Below, in pieces: positions 9,013 to 16,660 of a DNA stretch of 64,000 nt (position 1 is the first letter of the stretch; each line of letters begins with the position of its first letter). Source of the DNA: Nemesobacter sp965249045. Lineage in GTDB: Bacteria; Desulfobacterota_D; UBA1144; Nemesobacterales; Nemesobacteraceae. The translations under genes and the position numbers were made by a program. Where the stretch lies: NCBI GenBank assembly GCA_965249045.1, contig OZ252213.1:992001-1056000 (forward strand). Reading direction: 5' to 3'. The notes beneath the pieces are model-generated. The model did no database searches, was not told where the DNA came from, and saw only the letters and a program-made list of their open reading frames with translations.

Positions 9013-10170
9013 CTAAGACAGAAAGCTCTCCATTACCGAACCGGCAGTTCTCCTCGACCACCTGTCCGCCTCTAATATATTGTCAAGACAACCCGAGTCA
9101 AGTTTGTCGTGACGCTCAAGTGCTTCTCTGACAATCGGGATTATGTCGGTAAATCTTATCCTCTCGTCAAGAAACGCGTTTACGGCCACTTCGTTTGCCG
9201 CATTCAGAACAGTCGGGTAAGTGCCGCCCATCCTGAGACATTCAATTGCAATTGCAGGAGCCTCGAATTTATCTGTATCAAGTTTTTCAAACGTAATGTC
9301 CGACAGGTCGTCCGGCGAGGCGGCAGTGTGTCCGAGATCAAGCCTCTCGGGATAGGAAAGCGCACGGGCTATCGGTATTTTCATGTCCGAGGCGGAAAGA
9401 TGAGTTATGAACGAGCCATCAATATATTCAAGGATTGAATGAACGATGCTCTGGGGATGTACCCAGATCGATATTTTTTCGGTGGGTATGTCAAAAAACC
9501 ACCTTGCCTCTATAATTTCAAATCCCTTGTTCATTAGCGTCGCCGAATCTATGGTTATCTTGGTTCCCATTTTCCATGTGGGATGGCAAAGCGCGGCGGC
9601 GACCGTGACTTTTTCCAGATCTTCTTTCGGTGTTTTGCGAAACGGTCCGCCAGACGCCGTTATAATAACCCGTTTGAGGAATTTACGGTCTTTTTCCCGG
9701 AGCGTCTGGAAAACGGCGCTGTGTTCACTGTCCACGGGAAGCAGGGTAACGCCCTGATTTTCTGCCTCGGAAATAAGAAGTCCTCCAGCGACCACCAGAG
9801 ATTCTTTGTTGGCTATTGCCACATCTCTTCCGGCCTGTATTGCGCAGAGGGTGGGCAGAAGACCCGGAAAACCTACCATGGAAGATATCACCAGATCGCA
9901 GTCCCCTTCTGTCGCGACCGCGATGTTCCCCTCGTCTCCGTAATGTATCTTGGTTTTCGGACCGGCTATTCTCTTTAGTCGCTCCGAGTCTTCTTTTCGG
10001 GTGACCGATACGACATTCGGAGCGAATTCCTTTACCTGCTCTGCCAGAAGATCAATGTTTTTCCCCGCGCAAAGACCCGTAACCTCGAACTTTTCGGGAA
10101 ATCTTCGTATTATCTCAAGCGTCTGCGACCCGATCGAACCGGTTGATCCGAGTATGGAGATTTTTTTCAA
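9013..10170 (-). CDS. dxr: 1-deoxy-D-xylulose 5-phosphate reductoisomerase
   Basis: Second enzyme of the MEP isoprenoid pathway: converts DXP to 2-C-methyl-erythritol 4-phosphate using NADPH. The N-terminal ISILGSTGSIGSQTLEI is the NADPH-binding fold. IANKESLVVAGG and LPVDSEHSAVFQ carry metal and substrate residues, followed by TASGGPF and MNKGFEIIEARWFF. 385 residues, complete. It begins one base after uppS ends and is followed by rseP. In many bacteria cdsA lies between uppS and dxr; it is absent here. Presence of dxr shows the organism makes isoprenoids by the MEP route. Confidence 0.96.
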   Translation of the reverse strand: MKKISILGSTGSIGSQTLEIIRRFPEKFEVTGLCAGKNIDLLAEQVKEFAPNVVSVTRKEDSERLKRIAGPKTKIHYGDEGNIAVATEGDCDLVISSMVGFPGLLPTLCAIQAGRDVAIANKESLVVAGGLLISEAENQGVTLLPVDSEHSAVFQTLREKDRKFLKRVIITASGGPFRKTPKEDLEKVTVAAALCHPTWKMGTKITIDSATLMNKGFEIIEARWFFDIPTEKISIWVHPQSIVHSILEYIDGSFITHLSASDMKIPIARALSYPERLDLGHTAASPDDLSDITFEKLDTDKFEAPAIAIECLRMGGTYPTVLNAANEVAVNAFLDERIRFTDIIPIVREALERHDKLDSGCLDNILEADRWSRRTAGSVMESFLS

Positions 10171-10171
10171 T

Positions 10172-10912
10172 CTAGCGCCCTTTCTCCCGTATCTGCTCTC
10201 CTGTCAGTCCGAACCTTCTTTCCCTGGCGCGGTAATTGGCGATGGCTTTTAGCAGGTGTCTTTTTCTGAAATTCGGCCAGAGAGTCTTCGTAACGTATAT
10301 TTCGGCATAGGCCAGTTGCCACAGCAGAAAATTGGAAAGTCTCATTTCCCCTCCGGTCCTTATGAGCAGATCCGGTTCTGGCAGTTGGGATGTATATAGA
10401 TATTCCTGAAAATCCTCCTCGGTTACCGTTTTTTCCCCTCCCTCCGCGATTATGTTGTTCACGGCATTGATTATTTCCTCCCTGCCCCCGTAGCTGAGCG
10501 CCAGGGTTATCGTCAGGGAGTCGCATTTTTCCGTCATTTTCATCACGCGCCCGAGAAGTTCACGTATGTCCGGTGGGAGGTTGGAGAGGTTCCCGATCGC
10601 GTTTAGTCTCGTGTTCTGCGCAAGCAGTTTTTCGCCTTCATTTGACAGGTAGTGCCTTAAAAGATTCATCAGCGCGAGGACTTCTTTTCCCGGCCTTTTC
10701 CAGTTCTGGGCGGAAAACGCGTAGAGGGTTACGTACTCTATTCCAATTTCCCGTGCGGCCCGGACCACCGATCTTGTCGATTTCATTCCTTCCCTGTGAC
10801 CGCTCAGCCTGTCAAGATTCTTACGCCGTGCCCATCTTCCGTTGCCATCCATTATTATGACAACGTGCCGGGGAATAGGACCCGGTGTGGGAATGTCATG
10901 ATCTTTCTGCAT
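10172..10912 (-). CDS. uppS: undecaprenyl diphosphate synthase (cis-prenyltransferase)
   Basis: Makes the C55 lipid carrier for peptidoglycan and other envelope polymers from farnesyl diphosphate and isopentenyl diphosphate. HVVIIMDGNGRWARRK (about residues 15-30) contains the catalytic Asp. TLYAFSAQNWKRP and the C-terminal PDLLIRTGGEMRLSNFLLWQLAYAE are the other family blocks. 246 residues. It begins the uppS-dxr-rseP unit, which supplies both the pathway enzyme and its downstream carrier enzyme. A small membrane-protein gene lies 40 bases upstream on the same strand. Confidence 0.96.
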   Translation of the reverse strand: MQKDHDIPTPGPIPRHVVIIMDGNGRWARRKNLDRLSGHREGMKSTRSVVRAAREIGIEYVTLYAFSAQNWKRPGKEVLALMNLLRHYLSNEGEKLLAQNTRLNAIGNLSNLPPDIRELLGRVMKMTEKCDSLTITLALSYGGREEIINAVNNIIAEGGEKTVTEEDFQEYLYTSQLPEPDLLIRTGGEMRLSNFLLWQLAYAEIYVTKTLWPNFRKRHLLKAIANYRARERRFGLTGEQIREKGR

Positions 10913-10952
10913 TACGAGACACTGTTTGTGAGCTTCGCCGATGGCCGTCGCT

Positions 10953-11171
10953 TCAATTCGCTGCCCCGTAGATATACGAAACGGGATATGCGATCAAAAC
11001 GACCGTAATAATTACCGCCATGGCCACGAGCAGGGCGACCGGGTATACGAGAAGCGCCCCAAGGTAGAAAAGAGCTCTTTTCAGCGGGAGCCATTCCCGG
11101 GATACTTCGGGAAGGTCGGAAACACAGCTTTTGACAAATCCTGATATTATTCCAGTAAAAAGTGTAGACAT
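10953..11171 (-). CDS. small membrane protein upstream of uppS
   Basis: 72-residue protein not recognised as a family. An N-terminal amphipathic part (to about residue 32, with WLPLKRALFYLG) is followed by a long hydrophobic stretch (ALLVYPVALLVAMAVIITVVLIAYPVSYIYG) enough for one long or two short membrane spans. No clear Shine-Dalgarno sequence precedes the ATG at 11171, which lowers confidence. The composition (hydrophobic helix with flanking charges) and the co-directional position just before uppS argue that it is translated. Possibly an accessory to envelope lipid metabolism; that is only inferred from location. Confidence 0.55.
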   Translation of the reverse strand: MSTLFTGIISGFVKSCVSDLPEVSREWLPLKRALFYLGALLVYPVALLVAMAVIITVVLIAYPVSYIYGAAN

Positions 11172-11296
11172 ATGAGTGAACCGATCTGCCGTAAACCTAT
11201 CTTATTTCCCCTTCCTCATCAAGGGCAAAAACTGTGCTTTATCCGCTTTGTCCAAAAAATTTCCTTTCAGGTAAACTACCGAAACCGTAAACCGCG

Positions 11297-12436
11297 ATGA
11301 GAAAATCCCGCTTTTTTTTCATAATATACGCATTAGTTCCGGCTTTCCTTTTTTCAGGTCCCCTTTTCGCAAAAGAAGACACATACAGAGGTCTTTCCGA
11401 CTTCGCAAAGGCCCTGAACCTCATAGAGAGAACCTATGTGGAAGAGGTTTCCTCAGAGCAGCTGACCCGAAGCGCTATAAAAGGCATGTTTGATTCCCTT
11501 GATCCCTATTCGGTTTATCTTTCATCTGAGAGCCTGAGGAACCTTGAGATAGGAACGATGGGGGAGTTTGAGGGCATAGGAGTCGAGATTACGGTGCGAG
11601 ACGGGCTTTTGACCGTTATATCCCCGATTGAGGGAGGTCCGGCGCAGGAAGCCGGCGTGAAATCTGGAGACATAATCGTCTCCATAGACGGAGAGAGTAC
11701 CGGGAAAACCAACATAGTTGACGCTTTGGACCGCATAAGGGGGAGAGAGGGGACTAAAGTGGACATCGTTGTCAGAAGAGACGGGACCGAGGAAGACCAT
11801 AAATTCACCATCACAAGACGGATAGTGAAACTCAGAAGCGTTGAGTCCAGGCTGGTTGAAAAAGACATAGGATATATAAAGCTGTCACAGTTCCACAGGT
11901 ACTCTGCGGACGAGTTCCTCAGTTCTTACAGGGGGCTTGAAAAGGAAAACGGCGCGAAGCTCGGAGGACTTGTGCTTGACCTCAGGAACAACCCCGGAGG
12001 ATTGCTTGAACAGGCGCTTGCGCTTTGTGACATGTTCATTGATAAAGGGCTTATCCTGAACGTGAAGGGGAGGTCCGAGCAGACCTCGAAGGAATATTTC
12101 GCCAGAGAGGGGATGGAGATACCAACCAATCACGTTGCCGTAATCGTAAACCGGGGAAGTGCTAGTGCTTCCGAAGTTCTCGCCGGAGCCCTCAAAGACA
12201 GCGGCAGGGCGAAGATAGTCGGTACTAGGACATTCGGCAAAGGGTCTGTTCAGTCCGTGATAGAACTCTCCGGGGAAACGGGAGTGAAGATAACCACAGC
12301 AAGACTTTTCACTCCCAACGGGATTCTCATAGATGACAAGGGCATAGAACCTGATATTTTTGTTGAAGGTGGCGAGAAGGATGCCCCTTCCGACCCGCAG
12401 CTTGCAAGAGCTTTGGAAACGGTAAAACGCATGTGA
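11297..12436 (+). CDS. ctpA: C-terminal processing peptidase, S41 family
   Basis: Periplasmic serine protease that trims or degrades proteins from their C-termini. A signal peptide (MRKSRFFFIIYALVPAFLFSGPLFA) is followed by a PDZ domain (about residues 80-165, with GIGVEITVRDG and GVKSGDIIVSIDGE). The S41 catalytic core has the nucleophile in NRGSASASEVLAGAL and the general base lysine in GTRTFGKGSVQSVI. 379 residues. It is followed after 14 bases by a divergent polysaccharide deacetylase gene, a pairing seen in many Gram-negative genomes near cell-wall hydrolase regulation. Confidence 0.93.
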   Translation: MRKSRFFFIIYALVPAFLFSGPLFAKEDTYRGLSDFAKALNLIERTYVEEVSSEQLTRSAIKGMFDSLDPYSVYLSSESLRNLEIGTMGEFEGIGVEITVRDGLLTVISPIEGGPAQEAGVKSGDIIVSIDGESTGKTNIVDALDRIRGREGTKVDIVVRRDGTEEDHKFTITRRIVKLRSVESRLVEKDIGYIKLSQFHRYSADEFLSSYRGLEKENGAKLGGLVLDLRNNPGGLLEQALALCDMFIDKGLILNVKGRSEQTSKEYFAREGMEIPTNHVAVIVNRGSASASEVLAGALKDSGRAKIVGTRTFGKGSVQSVIELSGETGVKITTARLFTPNGILIDDKGIEPDIFVEGGEKDAPSDPQLARALETVKRM

Positions 12437-12450
12437 GGAGATAAGGGGCC

Positions 12451-13341
12451 TTGAGTCAGAAGAGACGAACGAGAAAAAAACCGTCTGCCGGAAGAACCGG
12501 CGGCAAAAAAAACGCGGCAAAACTTTTCCACGCAGTCTTGGTTCTGCTTTTCTTTTTCGCCTTTTCGATCTTCGGTCTCCGGTATGTCGGGAAATTTCTT
12601 GACGAATGGTCACCTCGTGAGGTTACGCCTACTGTAGAGGATAAGATTGCGGAGAAAAAGCCCAAGCGTCCCCGAGTTGTTCTTATAATAGATGATCTGG
12701 GCGGCGACAGAGAATCGATTGACACGCTCCTCAAGATCAGGCAGCCGATCAACTTAGCTGTGCTTCCGCATCTTCCCCATTCCCGGTACGCTGCGCGCGC
12801 CGCTTACCGCGGAGGGATGGACGTGATACTCCACCTTCCCATGGAACCCAAGGATGCTTCCGGTTACACGGCCGATGACGCTGGAGAAGGAGTCTTGCTG
12901 CTCGGCTTCTCGATAGACCAGATAAGGAAGGAACTCAGAAGAAACATCATGGCGGTTCCCAATGTCGCCGGAGTCAACAACCATATGGGTTCCAAGTTCA
13001 TGGAGAATGAAGAGCCGGTAAGAACGGTGATGCAGGAACTGAAGTCCAGGGATCTTTATTTTGTTGACAGCCTTACGACCCCGGACTCCCGTGGATACAG
13101 CGTGGCGAAACAACTTGGAGTAAAGACACTTAAAAGGGATGTCTTTATTGACCAAAAAGAGCGGGGCAAGGAATATACAATAAAGCAGCTTGAGCAACTG
13201 GTAAGGATCGCCGAGAAAAAAGGCATAGCAGTAGGTATAGGTCATCCTTATCCGCCGACAATAGAGGCTCTTGCGGAGTACATGCCCAAGATTGAAGAAA
13301 AAGTGGAATTTATGAAAATATCTGCGGCCGCTTTGAACTGA
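12451..13341 (+). CDS. divergent polysaccharide deacetylase family protein (YibQ-like)
   Basis: 296-residue protein with a basic N-terminal tail, one membrane anchor (about residues 25-48) and an extracytoplasmic divergent polysaccharide deacetylase domain (DUF610). Typical blocks are PRVVLIIDDLGGD near residue 70, LAVLPHLPHS, and ILHLPMEPKD, followed by GVNNHMGSKFM and FVDSLTTP. The acidic IIDDLG and the histidines of HLPMEP and NNHMGS mirror the metal site of carbohydrate esterase family 4, but activity is unproved for this family. The start is a TTG, with AAGGGG seven bases upstream. It follows ctpA closely and probably shares its transcript; the likely role is in peptidoglycan or envelope turnover. 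Confidence 0.88.
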   Translation: MSQKRRTRKKPSAGRTGGKKNAAKLFHAVLVLLFFFAFSIFGLRYVGKFLDEWSPREVTPTVEDKIAEKKPKRPRVVLIIDDLGGDRESIDTLLKIRQPINLAVLPHLPHSRYAARAAYRGGMDVILHLPMEPKDASGYTADDAGEGVLLLGFSIDQIRKELRRNIMAVPNVAGVNNHMGSKFMENEEPVRTVMQELKSRDLYFVDSLTTPDSRGYSVAKQLGVKTLKRDVFIDQKERGKEYTIKQLEQLVRIAEKKGIAVGIGHPYPPTIEALAEYMPKIEEKVEFMKISAAALN

Positions 13342-13377
13342 ACCGGTTGCGAAGGAAAAACCAGAAAGAGGATAGTC

Positions 13378-13566
13378 ATGGGACTTGTAGATGAGATAAG
13401 AAACAGAAGAGATTCATGGAGCCGGAGGCTTGAGGAGCAGAGAGCTTCCCAGGAGCCGTACGATTATGAATTCGAGAAGCGAAATGCCCGCAGAATTGAA
13501 GAAGAAATAGAAAAGAACCGGGAGATGGTCGGAAAATTTCCGCCCGCGGAAAAACTATCGGAATAA
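13378..13566 (+). CDS. small charged helical protein
   Basis: 62 residues, highly charged and predicted helical (for example RNRRDSWSRRLEEQR and NARRIEEEIEKNREM). No family recognised, no signal peptide and no cysteines. A good ribosome site (GAAAGAGGAT) lies 5-14 bases upstream of the ATG at 13378, so translation is likely. It follows the deacetylase gene by 36 bases and may be the last gene of the ctpA operon. It is the last gene with normal base composition before the G+C-rich island. Confidence 0.7.
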   Translation: MGLVDEIRNRRDSWSRRLEEQRASQEPYDYEFEKRNARRIEEEIEKNREMVGKFPPAEKLSE

Positions 13567-13582
13567 TCGGCCGAAAGAACCC

Positions 13583-13596
13583 GTTGGCGGGTGATT
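13583..13596 (+). repeat. direct repeat, left copy flanking the G+C-rich gene
   Basis: GTTGGCGGGTGATT. A copy with one mismatch (GTCGGCGGGTGATT) lies at 16661-16674. The two copies bracket the G+C-rich secreted-protein gene. They may mark an insertion duplication, or a duplication of the region ahead of rpsU. Confidence 0.4.
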
Positions 13597-13620
13597 GTCG
13601 ATAGCAAATTAAGAAACAGC

Positions 13621-13649
13621 TTGACGGGGAGATTCATATTTGATACTAT
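13621..13649 (+). promoter_or_regulatory. sigma-70-type promoter for the leader ORF and secreted protein
   Basis: TTGACG at 13621-13626 and TACTAT at 13644-13649 with a 17-base spacer. This is five of six and four of six matches to the consensus. It lies 34 bases upstream of the ATG at 13683, which has its own strong ribosome site (GGAGG at 13672-13676). Confidence 0.5.
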
Positions 13650-13682
13650 CCGGTCATACCAAGTTAATCACGGAGGTTGACC

Positions 13683-13778
13683 ATGAAAAGTTGCGTATGT
13701 ATTGCCTTCGGACAGAACGAAGTGGAACACGCTTCTGTTAAAGACCCTAGTATTTTAACCTACCCCCCCCCCTTATAA
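13683..13778 (+). CDS. short leader ORF ending in a poly-C tract (possible out-of-phase start of the secreted protein)
   Basis: 31 codons from an ATG with GGAGG six bases upstream, the best translation signal in this region. The frame runs into the C tract at 13763-13772 and stops at TAA 13776-13778. The downstream frame, carrying the signal peptide of the G+C-rich protein, is open from 13759 across the same tract. Loss of one C (nine) or gain of two (twelve) would fuse this start to the signal peptide with no intervening stop. The leader has no known motif. It could be the true, currently out-of-frame N-terminus of the secreted protein, a translated leader, or chance. Confidence 0.45.
   Translation: MKSCVCIAFGQNEVEHASVKDPSILTYPPPL
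13763..13772 (+). repeat. poly-C tract, 10 bases
   Basis: Ten consecutive C between a translated-looking start (ATG 13683) and the signal peptide of the secreted protein. It is immediately followed by TTATAAT. Homopolymeric G/C runs of this length are slippage-prone and act as phase switches in several pathogens. Here it could switch reading frame, or, since TATAAT follows it, change a promoter spacer. Assembly error in the run length cannot be excluded. Confidence 0.9.
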
Positions 13779-13863
13779 TTTAGCCTGCCAGGCGGTTTCA
13801 AGAGGCCTTGCCGCCCCTCGGCGACGCGGTCCGGGCGTTTTTGCCTTCCGTTGCTCCGGATGG

Positions 13864-15117
13864 TTGGGTGCGGCGGTGTTGGCGCTGCTGATGACGTTTC
13901 TGGCTGTTTCTCCGGAGTCCCGGGCTCAGTCCTCTGACGATGTGCGCGCGGGAGCACGCGATTTCGGGGACATCACCTCGCTCACAGGCCCCCGCTTTCC
14001 CCGGGGCACGCTTGACGGCGATGGGGACCAGGTTGACTACTACCAGTTCACGCTGACGGAGGCGAAACGGATCGGCCTCGGCCTGAGGCAGCAGGATGCG
14101 GATGCCGACATGTTCCTTGAAGATTCAGACGGCAACGAGTTGTACGGCAGCACGGCCTCCGGGACGGACAACGAGGTGATCGCGGGGACGCTGATCGCGG
14201 GGACGTACTACGTGCGGGTCGAGTCGCAGGAGGCGGGCACAAACGCGTACGTGTTCCGCTATGGAGTCTCGGCGCCGGATCCCGACGCGCTGGCCGCCCT
14301 GCAGGAGGAGCAGGGCACCCCTGAGACTGTCTCTGAACCCGACGGTGAGGATCTTTCCGACGACACTCGCGCGGGCGCGACCGATTTCGGGGACATCACC
14401 TTGCTCACGGGCCCCCGCTTTCCCCGAGGCACGCTTGACGGCGATGGGAACCAGGTCAACTACTACCGGTTCACGCTGACGGAGGCGAAGCGGGTCGATC
14501 TCGGCCTGCGGCAGCAGGATGTGGATGCCGACATGTTCCTGGAGGATGCCGCCGGCAACGAGCTGTACGGCAGCACGGCCTCAGGGACGGACAACGAGGT
14601 GATCGCGGGGACGCTGCTTGCGGGAACATACTACGTGCGGGTCGAGTCGCAGGAGGCGGGCACAAACGCGTACGTGTTCCGCTATGGAGTCTCGGCGCCG
14701 GACCCCCCGACGCGCTTGCCGCCCTGCGGGAGCAGCAGGGCACCCCTGAGGCTGTCCTGGACCCCGACGCTGAAGAAGCTTCCAGGGATACGTCCACGGA
14801 CGACACGGGCGGGGAGCAGGACACCACTGAGACCGTCTCTGAGCCCGAAGGAGATGATTTCCCCGCGGATACGTCCACCGACGGATGGGTTGTGGTCGGC
14901 GCCACTGCCACGGGCGAGATCGGGAGTGAGTACGACCGCGACTGGTTCGGGGTCGAGCTTGTGGCGGGGGCGACCTATACGGTTGACATTCTGCGCAAAA
15001 GGAGAGAAGACGGCAAGCTTGTCGACCCCTATCTGTGGGGCATCCACGATGCCGGGGGCAGCCTTATTGCGGATACGGCAATCGACGACGGTGGTGTGGG
15101 ACTCAACAGCCGCTTGA
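13864..15117 (+). CDS. secreted PPC-domain protein, N-terminal part (frame broken near 14702-14707)
   Basis: Reads from TTG 13864 with a signal peptide (hydrophobic AAVLALLMTFLAVSPESRAQ). Two near-identical 141-residue blocks follow (about residues 24-164 and 165-280). Each resembles a bacterial pre-peptidase C-terminal (PPC) beta-sandwich: a DGDGDQVDYYQFTLTEA-like strand, then ADMFLED, then GTYYVRVESQE. The real frame ends at a C run (14702-14707) that has six C where the first repeat has four; residues after about 282 in this ORF are out of frame. Correcting by two bases joins it to the ORF at 14892-16406 and gives one protein of about 846 residues. The DNA is far more G+C-rich than its neighbours, suggesting transfer. 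The TTG start has no good ribosome site; the true start may be ATG 13683. Confidence 0.7.
   Translation: MGAAVLALLMTFLAVSPESRAQSSDDVRAGARDFGDITSLTGPRFPRGTLDGDGDQVDYYQFTLTEAKRIGLGLRQQDADADMFLEDSDGNELYGSTASGTDNEVIAGTLIAGTYYVRVESQEAGTNAYVFRYGVSAPDPDALAALQEEQGTPETVSEPDGEDLSDDTRAGATDFGDITLLTGPRFPRGTLDGDGNQVNYYRFTLTEAKRVDLGLRQQDVDADMFLEDAAGNELYGSTASGTDNEVIAGTLLAGTYYVRVESQEAGTNAYVFRYGVSAPDPPTRLPPCGSSRAPLRLSWTPTLKKLPGIRPRTTRAGSRTPLRPSLSPKEMISPRIRPPTDGLWSAPLPRARSGVSTTATGSGSSLWRGRPIRLTFCAKGEKTASLSTPICGASTMPGAALLRIRQSTTVVWDSTAA
13932..14779 (+). repeat. tandem duplication of a 423-base domain unit
   Basis: Two units of about 423 and 425 bases in direct orientation (about 13932-14354 and 14355-14779), each encoding one PPC-like domain plus an acidic linker. 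Long stretches are identical, for example the block starting GACGGACAACGAGGTGATCG in both. The 2-base difference in length is the extra CC at 14702-14707 that breaks the frame. High identity implies a recent duplication or ongoing conversion. Confidence 0.85.
14702..14707 (+). other. frameshift point: six C instead of four
   Basis: The first repeat reads GGATCCCGACGCG at the matching place; the second reads GGACCCCCCGACGCG. The two extra C shift the frame. The protein continues without a stop when two bases are removed. Confidence 0.8.
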
Positions 15118-16406
15118 CGTATGTGGCTGCACAGAGCGGTGCCCACTACATCGCTGTCGGCGCCTATGAGCGCAGCCAGGGCATCTACGCGCTTGAGATA
15201 ACGGAGATGTCTCCGGTCGTGGGGGTTAGCGACGCCACGGTGACAGAGGGAGATGACCCGTCGATGGAGTTTCACGTGACTCTTAGCGAGGCATCGGAGG
15301 AGACCGTGACTGTGAACTACGCGACTGTAGACGCCACGGCCCATGCCGGCTCTGACTATGAGGAGACCTCGGGCACCCTGACCTTCACTCCGGGAGATAC
15401 GGAGGAGATCATCGAGGTGGCGGTGATTGACGATTCGCACGAGGACAGCGGCGAGACGTTCCGGGTAGTGCTTAGCGATCCCTCGGGGGCGCGGCTTGGG
15501 GATAAGGAGGGGGTAGGAACGATCTACAACACCGATCCCACGATGACCGTGGACGAGACGGACGGAAACGGCGACATACCCGACAACACCTCGACCAGGG
15601 GCTGGGTGCTGACCGACGGCAGCCCGGCGTCGGGAAGCGTCAAGGGAGACGGTAGATCTCGCATCGACCACATCGACCACGACTGGTACAGGGTGTCGCT
15701 TGATGCCGGCACGACCTACCGGATCGATATTTATGGGCAGCAGAGTTCCGGCAGCAGGGACATATATTTCTACCTGAGGGGCATTTACCATGCGCAGGGA
15801 TGGATAATTGACCAGACCGGCGATACGATGAGCGGCCCGGGCAACAACCCCCGCATCTACTTCACCCCGGAGGACAGTGGCGACTACTACATTTCCGTGA
15901 GGCTGTGGGGGAAGGCGGTGAGGGATGGCACGACACGCCACTATCGGCTCACGGTTGTGACGGATAGTCCTGGGGGTGATGACTATCCGGACGACTCCAC
16001 GAACATCAGCGATGTCGGCAATGTCACGGTGGACGGCTCGGCGGCGACCGGCGAAATCACCTATACGCGCGACCGGGACTGGTTCGGGGTTTTATTGACC
16101 GCGGGCACGACCTACGAGATCCTGCTCAGGCGGGGCGGCTCGGACCCGCTGGCTACTCCCTTTCTTACCGGTATCCACGATGCCGACGGGAACTTCATTC
16201 CCGGCACGCGGAATTTCGGCGCGATACAGGAGCAGATCACCTATAGATGCTATAGAAGCAATCGCTACCAAAACAACGCTTGCAGCTCCCGTCTATACAC
16301 CAGCCGCGTCGAATTCACCCCGGACAGCACCGGGACGTACTACATCTCCGCCTCGGCCCACGCCAGCTCTACTGGAAGCTACGAGGTTGAGGTCAATACG
16401 ATGTAG
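14892..16406 (+). CDS. secreted protein, C-terminal part with Calx-beta and PPC-like domains
   Basis: Continuation of the gene starting upstream. In this frame the coding sequence is open from 14708 and begins DALAALREQQGTPE, matching the end of the first tandem repeat. It has a PPC-like domain (GEIGSEYDRDWFGVEL...HYIAVGAYE), then a Calx-beta domain (VVGVSDATVTEGDDPSMEF...SDYEETSGTLTFTPGD). Two more PPC-like domains follow (HDWYRVSLDAGTTYRID; DRDWFGVLLTAGTTYEI). Calx-beta domains bind calcium in known cases. There is no membrane anchor or sorting signal at the C-terminus, so the protein is probably released or loosely surface-bound. It ends before a strong terminator at 16422-16468. A function in adhesion or matrix binding is only inferred. 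Confidence 0.75.
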   Translation: MVGATATGEIGSEYDRDWFGVELVAGATYTVDILRKRREDGKLVDPYLWGIHDAGGSLIADTAIDDGGVGLNSRLTYVAAQSGAHYIAVGAYERSQGIYALEITEMSPVVGVSDATVTEGDDPSMEFHVTLSEASEETVTVNYATVDATAHAGSDYEETSGTLTFTPGDTEEIIEVAVIDDSHEDSGETFRVVLSDPSGARLGDKEGVGTIYNTDPTMTVDETDGNGDIPDNTSTRGWVLTDGSPASGSVKGDGRSRIDHIDHDWYRVSLDAGTTYRIDIYGQQSSGSRDIYFYLRGIYHAQGWIIDQTGDTMSGPGNNPRIYFTPEDSGDYYISVRLWGKAVRDGTTRHYRLTVVTDSPGGDDYPDDSTNISDVGNVTVDGSAATGEITYTRDRDWFGVLLTAGTTYEILLRRGGSDPLATPFLTGIHDADGNFIPGTRNFGAIQEQITYRCYRSNRYQNNACSSRLYTSRVEFTPDSTGTYYISASAHASSTGSYEVEVNTM

Positions 16407-16421
16407 GCGGGGCGAAGACGA

Positions 16422-16468
16422 GCAACGGCGCCCAGACGATTGTGCCGGGCGCCGTTGCCCGCGTTTTT
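16422..16468 (+). terminator. Rho-independent terminator after the secreted-protein gene
   Basis: Perfect 12-base stem, GCAACGGCGCCC (16422-16433) with GGGCGCCGTTGC (16447-16458), a 13-base loop and a T5 run at 16464-16468. It starts 16 bases after the stop codon and isolates this gene from rpsU. Confidence 0.85.
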
Positions 16469-16660
16469 GTCCCTGAGGTTAGTAGGGGTGGGGTGTTTGG
16501 GGGGTTCTTACGGAACTTCATGAACGGTTCCACAAGCAGGCTGTCTATGCCGGCGAAGTCTGCGGCTGTTTTCTTGTAATTATCACCGCAACCCGGTTCA
16601 GTTCCACGGGTTAACCCCGGGTTCCCCGGCAGGATCGACCGGTTATGTTAAAAAACAGCT

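Noticed and set aside
11885..12613. Minus-strand ORF of 242 codons
   Set aside because: Antisense to ctpA and the deacetylase gene, both firmly identified; no domain in the translation.
14682..15941. Minus-strand ORF of 419 codons across the secreted-protein gene
   Set aside because: It is antisense to clear Calx-beta and PPC-like domains in G+C-rich DNA where stop codons are rare; its protein is Arg/His/Val-rich with no domain.
16608..16618. GGGTTAACCC palindrome
   Set aside because: Too short and isolated to call; lies between a terminator and the rpsU promoter with no clear role.
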